From: Bryum argenteum
Lineage: Eukaryota > Streptophyta > Bryopsida > Bryales > Bryaceae
Assembly (NCBI GenBank): GCA_037043015.1
Contig: CM073324.1
Coordinates: 25,002,097-25,066,096 of the forward strand
Reading direction: 5' to 3'
DNA length: 64,000 nt
Shown: in pieces, positions 1-10,408 of the stretch
Layout: each line of letters begins with the position of its first letter
Position numbering within the stretch: position 1 is the stretch's first letter
The notes under the pieces: generated by a model
What the model saw: the letters and a program-made list of their open reading frames with translations, nothing else
The model's database searches: none
What the model was told of the DNA's origin: nothing
Made by a program: the position numbers and the translations under genes

Positions 1-3
1 CAT

Positions 4-581
4 TGTCACGGACGTGCCATACCGGGTGTCATCCGCACGCATGAGTTTACCGTGGTTCACTTGTGTTACAAGTATTTTCCAGATTATGTTTATCTAGTAG
101 TTAAGTTTAAGGTTAGTTCTAGAACCTTCTAGTAGTTGTTAGAAGTTCCTATTAAATATAGGAAGCTTCCGCCGCACAATCCTAGATTCCCAAAACATCT
201 TAAGCTTCCGGAAAATCCTATGGTTGCTTCATGAGTCTTACCCTGGAAGCTTCTTAGATTCAGGAAGCTTCCGCTTTGCCTTCCTAGATTCCGGAAGCCG
301 CCTAAGCCTCCGGAAAGCCCTATAGATGCTTCCAGGATACTACCACGGAAGCTTCCTCTAGCCTAGTATATATAGAGAGCTTGAGGATGTTGTTCCTCAC
401 TCTCTTCAACACCAGTTGTATCTATCCTCTTGTTATCAATACTACTTCTCCTTGTCTTCTCCCAAGTACTATCTTGAGTCTTCTGTGAGGAATCCCCTCA
501 CTTCCATTCTATCTTCGTCTCCATTTGAGGTCTCCCCTCAATTTAGTATCGAGTCTTGTCTTTGAGTTGCGGTCCGCAACA
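4..581. repeat. LTR-like segment (possible solo LTR)
   Basis: The segment starts TGTCACGGAC and ends GTCCGCAACA; the end, read in reverse complement, is TGTTGCGGAC, so 8 of 10 terminal bases match as short inverted ends of the TG...CA type seen in LTRs. A TATA-like run (tatatataga, about 367-376) is followed by a pyrimidine-rich leader, as in an LTR promoter. Several AAGCTTCC / CCGGAAGC motifs recur inside. No primer-binding site, polypurine tract or target duplication can be seen, so the call is tentative. It may instead be the 5' part of the neighbouring transposase locus. Confidence 0.35.
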
Positions 582-688
582 CTCATCTGCTGCACTTGTC
601 TTGCGTTTCGAAGGACGGCAACTCCGATCACCTAACACTGGTGATTCTCAATGAACTTCTCATTGAAAGTCGCTTGACCTGAAAGGAG

Positions 689-2291
689 GTGGTGTCGAAG
701 CTGGTCTCTTTCGGCGCTGACGGTGTGAGTACGTTCAAGGGCACTCACTCAGAAGTCATTGCTCAGTTGAAGCGCATAGTGCCCTTCATGCTTGGAATCC
801 ATTGCACTTTCATAGGACTAACCTGGTTGTCCAAACATATTCTAACTTTCCTATCATTTTTTGTTTGGAAGGCATGTTGGCATCTATCTACACCTACTTC
901 TGCAGGAGTAACAAGAAGCATCCTGAGCTCCAAAAGCTGGCCAGTGTCATGGAAACTAAGGAAAACAAGATGTTGAGGAATGTGACCACGTGTTTGATCA
1001 AACGCGAAGCCCAACTCTTCGTATATTTGATGAGTACAAGACCCTAGTAGTGAAGATGGGCTTGGACATGACAGCCCTATCTTGAAAATAAGCTTGTGCC
1101 ACAGCCACCCATAATTTCAAGACGTTGGTTGATATGGAGGTCTTCCTATGTTTGTCGATAGTGCAGCCATTGTTCTCCTGTGTTCATCTGCTTTGCAAGT
1201 TTTCACAATCCCGGGACATGTTCATATGTAATTTCTTAGAAGTTGTGAAGGTGGCACATGGTGAGCTTGCGGCAAAATACATTGAGCCACAAACACCCGT
1301 TGGGGAGCATGACTTTAAGGAGTACCACAACTTGCATGCTTTAGAGTACAAGGCAATTCCAATGGCGTGGAAGGAGCTCCCCGGCAATAGTGGAATCGAG
1401 TACATGTACTTTGATTTTGGGACGATTGATGTCTTTGCAAATTGCCACCATAAGAGCACTGGTGAGCTCCTGTTTGTGACTGAGGAGCAACTTCATCGTT
1501 GCCAGTTGAATGTCGAACGTCAAATTTCAGGTTCTTTTCTTGCTTTGTTTCCCATTCTTGTTTTGTTTTGTTTCTTTGTTCAAATCTATTCGACATGCTT
1601 GCTGATGTTTGAAGCATGCTTGCATCCCTTGGTGATGAAACTGAGGAGTGGGTATTTGGTGTGCAGAGATTGCCCAAGCTCTTTCCGATGAACTCGATTG
1701 GAGGTTTCCCCATCAAGAGGTGTTGGATGCCTTTGGCACAATATATCCTCGGTATTGGATGTAGGAAGGGGCATACAAGAGCTTCCAGAAGTACTTGGAG
1801 ATTTTGAAACAGTTCTATAGTGGCGACCGGGAACTGAAGGATGGAAAGGAGGACGGGAAGTGGAGAACGGGAAGCCTTACACTGTCTCTGAGATGCTCAA
1901 TACATCAAGACTTGATACACAACAAGGTGTTTTAAAGATCAGCATGAAGGCTAATTGTGAGGCAGCCTTCGCCTCTCTCTTGGGAGTGAATCCGTTGATC
2001 AAGCTTTGGTGGAACATGTCAACTTCCCGACACCTCTCAAAACTCATTCAGGAGTATATAATGTTGGCAAAAATTGGGTTTGTGCTTGTGTTGGGTTTGG
2101 TGGAGGGTGAGAGATGCTTTTCTTCCTTGAAGTTTCTGAAATCATGCCAGAGGAATCACTTGGACAAGCACTTGCCGCTTGTGGCACACATGCTTGGCCA
2201 AAAATTCTATTTCTTAAAGTCCTTTTCTTGTGATAAGGCTATGAAGTCTTGGAAAGAGGCTGTTAAGGTGGGCCGGCAAGGGGACGCTTGA
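689..2291 (+). pseudogene. Degenerate hAT-superfamily transposase
   Basis: Protein fragments in several frames read as one decayed transposase. The first (about 690-1050, with one frame change near 800) contains FGADGVSTFKGTHSEV and HRTNLVVQT, typical of the DDE core of hAT-like transposases of the ZNF862/KIAA type. A middle part (1125-1535) is less distinctive. The last (1860-2291) contains LWWNMST, then GERCFSSLKF and QRNHLDKHLPL, which fit the C-terminal hAT dimerisation region. Stops and frame changes separate the pieces, and a segment around 1530-1665 looks like an intron (tttcttgc...gtgcag) or an insertion. No intact frame covers the protein, so it is probably inactive. The superfamily is fairly clear from the C-terminal motif; the exact family is not. 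Confidence 0.6.
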
Positions 2292-2961
2292 GAGTATTTT
2301 AGTATCACATTCTAGTATCCTCAACTCAAAAATTCCTTAGTTTCCATGATGCTATGCTAGCTTTGAAGCTCACTTAGAGAGAAATTTGTGTGAGATTGTG
2401 AGTTCCTTGGTACAAGTTTATCTAGAGCTGGCTTCGATGGAGCAGTGGGAGCTGCAATGTGAGAGTGGAGCTTTGAAGCATTCGGTGGAGTTGTGCAGGA
2501 CCGATTTTTTATTCAAATTGTGGCTTGTTTATTTGTGTGCAGGACACTAGTGCTGCAATGGGCAGTGTTGCTTTGCAACAAGGGTTCCATTCCCTCACTA
2601 GTGACTTAGAATTTAGATTTGAAATTTACAATTGAACTTATAATTGTTCATTCACATTGAAATGCAATTGCACATTGATCATGTTTGTGTGTTAATCTCT
2701 CATGTTTGAATGTTATGAATGTTATGAATGTTTGTGAGTTTAAATGTTATGAACATGTTTAAATGTTATGAACACATGAGTTTCACCATTTTTTTCCCAC
2801 TTACCATTTTAATGAGCACTTCATTCCATCACTTAGCTTTATTTCTCACATTACTGGAGTTTCTTAGCGTTTTTTGTCGACCAACGATAGCATATCTCCT
2901 AATTTCAGAAAAGCAGTCCTGGGAACGCTGGGCAGAGCCTTTCCCTCAGGGGCAGGGTACA
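2292..2961. other. Intergenic, no gene seen
   Basis: AT-rich sequence following the transposase relic. A short iterated stretch (tgttatgaatgttatgaatgt, about 2710-2775) is visible. The last 60 bases (GGGCAGAGCC...CTCAGGGGCAGG) resemble the sequence just after the element at 43782-43862, which suggests they belong to an older, larger version of the adjacent TTAA element. Confidence 0.4.
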
Positions 2962-3299
2962 TTAACTCCTAAACGCCTGAGATGACCCGAGGGGTCATAT
3001 TCCAATAGAATCTCCTCTGTAGCTCTCAATGTACTCAACTTTTCACTTATATTTTGATGTCAAACTGGTCACCTTCTTTTGATGCATTCAAAAAGTGAAA
3101 TTTTAGAATTAAATCACAATTTGTATGAGTGATTTTGTGCTTTGAAAGGATTGTGATAGGTAGGTTGGGGTTGTACATAACCTTGTAGGAGGTTGCAAGC
3201 TCATCATTGAGTGGATCATTCATGATGCCCAAGTCCAAAAGATGCTGTGATCCAATACTGGGCTGCCCAAATCCGTATAGCCTGACGTTTAAGGGTTAA
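2962..3299. repeat. TTAA-flanked MITE, copy A
   Basis: The element begins TTAA-CTCCTAAACGCC and ends GACGTTTAAGGG-TTAA, an imperfect 12-bp terminal inverted repeat inside TTAA. About 330 bp is homologous, with scattered substitutions, to 38695-39064, including a long shared stretch with GGTAGGTTGGGGTTGTAC. A 7-bp hairpin (ATGACCC-GAG-GGGTCAT, 2982-2998) lies just inside the left end. TTAA targets and ends starting CCC fit the piggyBac superfamily; no transposase is encoded. Confidence 0.7.
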
Positions 3300-3848
3300 A
3301 TGGTTTACCCTATACAAAATTCCAACCTCGGGCAGTAGAGTACAGAATGCCCTGCAAAATCAGAGCAGCAGAATTAGGGTTTCGATTTTCGACGGAGTTC
3401 CTTTCGCCGAGACAATCATCGACAGATCGTCAGCTTACTTGAAGCGCTGGATCCCCAATTCGGTCCTCAAATTGATTTTTAACGCCGAACAAGGCAAAAT
3501 TGGAAGCTCAGTGGACACTCCATGAATTAATTCGAAAATTCTAGTGGTCGATTCTTCTCGGCAGAGATCCGATGCCGAAGTTTCGATCTGCTAATTTTTT
3601 TTCTAATATACCACAATGAAGTGTGTCGGAAGTCAGTGAAATTTTGCAAATTCCCTGACAGATCGATCAATGTCGGAGTATTGTTGATAGTGACCGCGGA
3701 TTCTGATATTGATTCCAGCTGGTAAAGTGGCGATTGTAGCTTTGTTGTGAATTTATAAGGAGCTGTGTCGTCTTATGCTTGGAGGTTAATCATTTAGTTG
3801 CCTCGGAGGAATTCATGACTCTACAGAGCTGGGAGGAGGAGGGGCGGA
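3300..3848 (+). promoter_or_regulatory. Upstream region of the PP2C-kinase gene
   Basis: About 550 bases between a MITE and the start codon. A telo-box-like TAGGGTTT lies near 3375, a motif common in the 5' regions of plant housekeeping genes. No TATA box is evident. The 3' part contains an upstream ATG at 3815 (separate entry). Confidence 0.35.
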
Positions 3849-3928
3849 ATGAGTCAGAGAGCTGCGGTGCTGCTCCTCCTGGTTTTTTCTTTGCAATGTG
3901 TCGTTGCTTTCAGCAAACAGGGGGATAG
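3815..3928 (+). promoter_or_regulatory. Upstream ORF overlapping the PP2C-kinase start
   Basis: An ATG at 3815 opens a 37-codon frame that ends at TAG 3926-3928. It overlaps the main start codon (3849) in a different frame. If it lies in the mature mRNA, ribosomes that start there cannot restart at 3849, so it would lower translation of the kinase-phosphatase. The transcription start is unknown; the ATG may be outside the mRNA. Confidence 0.4.
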
Positions 3929-6900
3929 CGATCCTGAAGGGCGTATCGTTTCTCTGGCGTCTGAGAACTCTGTTATTCAGTACGTGATTCTTCGTGATGC
4001 ACTTTCTTTTGTGAGAGTTTTGTTGATCCAGGATGTTAATCTTGAAATTTTCCTCGTGCGAGCAGCGACGATGGCGCAGAATTGATCAGTTGTGGAGCAG
4101 CGATCTTACAGGGATTGCGCCCTCGCCAGGAGGATCGTGTTCTTTGTATGGCGGATATTGCACTACCCTCATTCGGTAAGTCTGACTTCTTTGACAGTCA
4201 ATGAACGGTGAATTGATCATTAAATTGGTACATGTACAGTGACATGAATATTCTGAACATAAGTAGTTTGGAGCTTCGTTGTATAGTTTTGCTTGAATAT
4301 GTTCGTTTCTATTTAGGGAGATCAAATGGTATCGGTGCTTGAGAATGCCTTCAAGAATGGTTCACTTGTATCTTTGTGGATTGTTGAGCTCGCATTATGT
4401 GGAATTTGGACCGGGTAGGTGATCTACCAGATACGAAAGTTAGCCTGTATGCAGTTTTTGATGGCCATGGCGGAGATGAAGCCAGTCACTTAGCATCTCA
4501 AAACCTCCACAAAAGATTCCTTCACCATTTATCTAAAAGAGTTCAGGCAAGGCACTTGGATTCAACCCCAGGATTGCCCTCTGCTGGTGGGAAAGAGACT
4601 CCGGGAACCCGCATCCGCGAGTTCGTTAATACTTCGACACCGAATGCAAGTGGGACAGACGCAGCAGGGGAGCTTTTTGTGCACTCTGCACTTGGAGTTG
4701 TTTTGAAAGAGGCTTTGGCGGAAGCTCTTTCTGATGTTGAATCAACCTTTTTGATTGTAAGTTGCAGACTCATTATATCTTCACCAATTAATATTTGTGG
4801 ACCTGTTCAAAATGAAAGCCCTTGAGCTGATTTCTGATACTTCAAAATGTGGATAGGACGCAAAGGCGAGAGGCCTGCAGGCAGGCAGTACAGCTTGTGT
4901 TGTTCTTCAAGTGGACGACCATTTACTGGTTGCTAGTATTGGTGACTCCAAAGCACTTATATGTCCTGTTGCGGCTTGTTCATCATCTCCAGAGGCTTCA
5001 AGAAGTAAGCTTACTTCTTCCATGGTCGTGCTTCTGGATTCTAGTTTCTGAAACTCTTCTAGGCGTGAGCAGTTCTTGCAAGTCTCATTCCACTTCTGTA
5101 CCGTGTGTTGCTGGTCGTGTGCACTATCTCATGTATTCTTGCCCTGTACAATAGAAGTGGATGGTTATGGTTTCTCTTTATCTTCAAACCAGATGGCTGG
5201 CTATATGGACATGTCATGCTGATTAGTTTGGTGAATATTCAGGCGAATGGAGTGACACGAGAAGAAGGGAGATACTGGAACGAAGGTTGAGGAGAAAGAG
5301 TGGGAAAAACTTCGTAGTTGGTGCTTGTGAGGATCGGCCATCTGTTCTAGAACTTACCAGAGATCATCGCCCGGATAGAGAGGATGAGAAGCTAAGGGTA
5401 GAAGCTGCTGGGGGTTTCGTTGTTGATCATGGAGGCCTGCCCCGAGTTAACGGACAGCTTGCAGTTTCACGCTCGATAGGTGACTTAGCATTCAAGAAGT
5501 GAGTTTTTCTTCTACTTAAGAATGTGTTGTATCCATTGACCCCTAAATACCGTGAAACGTGAAGTGGGTCACTACCAAGACCTCCAAGATTGGCTACGAG
5601 TCACATTAAGCATTTTTTAATTGATCATGTGTTGCATGGTAACTTATGCAGGATTGGAGTCAGCGCCGAGCCAGAGTGGAGTGGCTGGCTGAAAATTGAT
5701 AGCAATGCAAGTCATTTGGTTATAGCAACTGATGGCATATTCGAGAAGTTGACAACTCGTGATGTTTGCACTGTCGTATCTGCTATCAAGTCAGGGACTG
5801 ATGTTTCTGTTGCTTTGAATCTACCACAAGTGACCGAATCTCCAATTGCACTACCTCCTAGGATCCCAAAGTTGGACGAGAGGAAAACTTCACAGTAAGT
5901 GCGTCCTGTCATCTGCATTCTTCAAATAATTTCACTCTATCAAGTAGGTTCGTCCTGAGTTCATCTTTCGTTTGAAAGTAGCCAGCTCCTATTAGGCAGA
6001 TATCAATTATGTTCAAGAGATAATCCGAATCTCATAACTTGCAAGTCTAGGGGTGTCTTAACAGATATACATTGTTAGCTTCCTAATCAATTCAGAACAA
6101 AGTTGTGCTTCCTACGAGAAACTGACACGCGCAGGTGGATTCTGCAGAGCTATTGTCCCTATTCCTGAAGGCAACATCGGATCTGTGTCATCGCACCGTG
6201 TGGATACTAAACAGCAGATAAATTTTGTTGACAAGCAAGACGTAAGAGATGCAGACCCACGTGGTCTAAATGAAAAATATCTCTCTGTATATCCAGAACC
6301 AGACTTTCAAGATGAAGAGCTGTTCACTGGAGGAACAGACGTTGGTGTTGGCAGTGAAGTCGTACCTCATACTCCTGAGTATCCGGCTAGAGTCCTTGCA
6401 AAAGCTATAGTCGATGCAGCATTGAGATCAGGCAGTAGGGACAATCTTGCTGCGATTGTTGTTCCTCTTCATAATGGTAAGCCGATACTTATCGTTTATC
6501 CCAGCAAGAGGTATTTGTGTGCTTTGATGTAGGATATGGTCCTGAAAGATCATCTGAAAGTAATTTCTATGTGTTTGAGTGGTTATTATTGTTCAGTTGA
6601 AGTGCTAGAGTTATGAACGTTTCCTGGTTACTTTTGAATTGTGAATGCATGTAACTCGATTATCAGTAAGTCCGGAAGGGCCATGGTGTTTTATAATCCT
6701 GGTTTTTTCCCTCTCTCCTGTCACTCCGTGTAAGGAAAGAGGCATAATCTGAAGCTTATCTCCTTGTCTCTTTCAGCACTTGTTTGAGGTCTCAGCAGAC
6801 CATCTGCTTATCTAAAAGGTTTTTGATGGCCTAGGTATCAAGCATGGCGAAAACTCAATATTGCATGAAAAATATATCGAAAATCATGCTGCCCGTAGGG

Positions 6901-9675
6901 TGGTGGAGCCTGTTAAAAAGTCGGCTCCAACTCTGATTGATGTACCCAAAGATTTGCTTAGTGGGGAACTTGTAGAAGACGAATTACGTATCATTTCTGG
7001 AATGCTGGTAAGTTGTCTCACATCTTTTCTGTCTAATGCCCCGGGGAACTTCGACCATGAGCAAGAGATGGTTTTGAATCTAAATGAAGCTTCCATCCCA
7101 TCAAAGCAGGTCAATTCAAAGCGACGAGATGTGCATAACGTCTTTGGTGGAGTTGCAGGTCAAAGGTTTTGGAAATGGAGATTGCTACGAGCTTGTTGAC
7201 ACAGTTGTGGGGAGCGCAATTCTCCCATGGCGCCCTGTTATGGAGTCAACATTTACCAAGAACTCCAATGAGGCAGTTGAACCGGGCGTCGAACGTCTGC
7301 CAGGAAGTTCTCCTCACGGAGGTGACTCTCTTCTCTTCAAGAATCAGTGAGAGCCCTAGTGCATCCCTCACATTGCTTTCGAGATAAAAGATAACTACTA
7401 AAAGATAACTACTAGGTAGATCTCTTACTTGCATTGCGGAGGCTATCTAAAATGTTAAAACTATGGTACAAGACAAGACTATGTATGCATGCACCAAAAA
7501 TGCACATCTTTAGCAACACCGACGAATACTATCAGATTTTTTCAGCGTTACTTGAATTTTTTAAAGCTGGGTCAATTAGTCCCAACTGATTGATCTATTA
7601 CCTCCTAGTCGTATAGTAAGGGTGTGAATGTGACTATTTCAGGTGTTGCTGGCGGACAGTTAGAGATTTATCGTGAGCATCTGATATGTACACCAAAAAT
7701 TACAGCGAAAGGGGATATCAAGGAAGTGTGTTTACCACCCGAAGGTCTTGCTCGCTTTTTGAGCCTCATTGGATCGATTCCGCTAGACAAGGAACGCTTA
7801 ATGCCTAGATATTGGGATTCAAACGGTCGACCCCGAGGCTCCAAATCCGTTCCACCGTACTCCATACAGCACCACAGGTATGGCAACAACATATTCTTAT
7901 CCATAACTGTCAAATATTTCTTCATCTTTTAGTGAAAGTTACTAGTCTGGGTATCATCTGCTTTTGTTAAGTATATGACAGGCCTCTGTCTGCTTTTAGA
8001 CGTCGTCAAAATCTGCTGCTACATATTATTTTGGCTGAAAGTTTTCTTATGTGAAATGCATATTGCACTCTCTGCCTGTTGATTTGTTGGACATTTTGTC
8101 GTCGTTCTTCAGATACATGTTGCAGAAGAACTTCGCTAGAGGGGCTTTTGGAGAGATATGGTTAGCAATCAAGCGCCCATGTTTGAAGGAAGCCACTGGT
8201 GAAAAGGAGTTCTTTTCTGTACTCAGTAAAGAATCTCTGCAAACCAACTCCTCAGAGTCCCAGCGCGCAGGCTTCAACTCAAATGGAAAGTACTCTAGCA
8301 AACATCGCAGTAATGTTGGTTGGGCTTCAGGACATTTTCGACATGGTGACACATATATATTGAAGAGAATCATGGTAATCTGAACCACTAGCTTCTTTAC
8401 CTTTGATAGAAATGTGTATTTCATGCATCAGCATGAATCTTTTACTTCCATGCATTCGTTCGCTTTCTATTTCATTTGTCTCAAAACCATGGTGTCTGCC
8501 AGGTCGAGAAAGGCGGCAATGCGTATTTAAGTGGTCTTCGTGAGAAGCATTTTGGAGAGCTATTTCTGAATGAAACTCAAGTTCATAGAAACGACAAAGG
8601 TTTTTCTTCTCTTAAGACTGGCAGCAACCGGAAGGGTTCGTACTGGACGGGTTCATGGAGTCCGAAAAGGGTGCTGGAGTTTTTTCACTTCGCCAACGCG
8701 AGTAGGCAGATTGAGGACCCAAGTTCAGGTTTAGATCATATTGCGCGCTATGTTGAATCCTTCGAGTGGCCTGGTAAAGAATTGTGGCTTGTTTTTCAAT
8801 ACGAAGGGAAGTCACTATCTAGCCTTTTGTACAATGCTGCGGGGGCGGATGGCGAGGACGATCTAAAAGGTTTCAAAGTTGTTCAACCATCACCGTGGTG
8901 GAGGTGGCTCAAAACAACGGAAGAGGGTAGGCTGGAGATGCGGAACATTATACACCAACTGCTACTCGCTGTCAAAGCGTGCCATGATCGCAACATCACT
9001 CATCGAGATATCAAACCTGAAAATATGGTGGTGAGCGCTGATAGAGGAAGTGACTGGCCTTCCAACTTGACGGTGCGGATTATAGACTTCGGAAGTGCTA
9101 TCGACCGATACTCTTTGAAGCATCTGTATAGCCCTTCTGGACCTACGCAAGCGGAGCAAACAGTAGAATATGCACCCCCAGAAGCCACTCTTAGCCAACA
9201 TTGGCTTTACTTCCATCCAGATCAAGCACATGTGTACGACATGTGGAGCGTTGGAATTGTAATGCTGGAGTTGGTGCTGGGCACCCCCCATGTGTTTCAG
9301 ATTAGTTCACGCACTCGTGTTCTCCTGGACCAGCAGCTCGAAGGCATGGATGAAGCAGCCAGAAATACTATCTATTTATTGAGGGCATATCTAGAGATGT
9401 GTATCTTGCTTCCAGGAATCCCCCCACAGCATCACCATCACCATCAATCAGGTGGTACCTCTGAGCAATCTGAGGAAGTGCGGTTAGCAGCCTGGAAGTG
9501 TACAGAGGAGTCGGTCATGCAGCAAATCAAGCAGCGGGATCCTCTTGGCATTGGAATGCCAGATGTATGGGCACTTCGACTTCTTCGCGAGTTGTTACAA
9601 TGGTATCCTGAGGATCGAATTTCAGTGCACGAGGCTCTAAAACATCCTTATCTTCATCCAAGCCATCAGCACTGA
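3849..9675 (+). CDS. PP2C phosphatase-protein kinase fusion protein
   Basis: Twelve exons join in frame: 3849-3979, 4066-4175, 4419-4756, 4857-5004, 5243-5498, 5652-5894, 6148-6476, 6835-7007, 7159-7321, 7643-7877, 8113-8374, 8503-9675; about 1186 residues. A hydrophobic N-terminus ([20 protein letters not shown]) looks like a signal peptide or anchor. The N-terminal half is a PP2C: RPRQEDR (about 62-68), YAVFDGHGG (91-99), [17 protein letters not shown] (about 352-359) and GSRDNLA (about 502-508) carry the metal-binding acidic residues. The C-terminal half is a kinase: ARGAFGEIW glycine loop, a long insert, Lys in YILKRIM (about 793), HRDIKPEN (963-970), DFG (991-993) and APPE. All key residues are present, so both domains may be active. 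It resembles the Arabidopsis PP2C-kinase protein encoded around At3g63340/At3g63330. A run of six His codons lies near the C-terminus. The acceptors of exons 3 and 8 are the least certain. Confidence 0.85.
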
Positions 9676-10408
9676 TTGAAGCATCACTCATATGGATGTT
9701 CAGCTTGAAGTACACCAAGGACTTCTGAGACCAATGTCACAGATGAGTATTATCCTACTGATGCGACTTGCTGCTGTTACAGGCCCTTTGAGGTACTCAT
9801 CTCGACGTCTCGTTCTTTGCAGTACCGTCATTGTTGCAGGTTTAATTGTTCTAAAACACTTGAATCGTTTCTTTTCAGGGCTGATTATTACTACACAATC
9901 ATTCTCGTTCACCCTCAGGAGTTGCCGTCCGAATTCGCAATCACAAACCAAGAATATCTGCAACTGCTGCGACGTCGATAAGCCCTCATAATCTCTGGGT
10001 TACAACTCTGTTTCTCAGCGTTTATGACAAATTGGATCAGGGGACTTATTGGAAGGGCGTGGCAGTTAGTGGTACAATTTTAACACGGTTTCACTCCTGT
10101 TCATTGTACGACAAGATTAATTGGACACTCCTGTTCACGGAGCTATATATTTGAGACTGCCATTTCCTCCAATGTCGACTCAACATCACCTGATTTGTCG
10201 TGTTAAATTGCAGCTCTTTTGAATGCCTTACGATACATATGCAGAGGGCTATCATGTCAAAGAGACGCCCGATTGCTTGAATGGAGGACAGCTACAAATA
10301 AGGTTCAGAATCTAAGTAGATATGATAGTAATACTAAAGCAGAGAAGAGGCACTGATTCATTGATGAATCAAGCGAATCCACCTCGTCTGTGTTTCTTCA
10401 GAAATTTG
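9676..10408. other. Convergent intergenic region (two 3' ends)
   Basis: About 730 bases between the stop of the PP2C-kinase gene (+) and the stop of the XS-domain gene (-). It should hold both 3' UTRs and polyadenylation sites. No other gene is seen. Confidence 0.5.
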
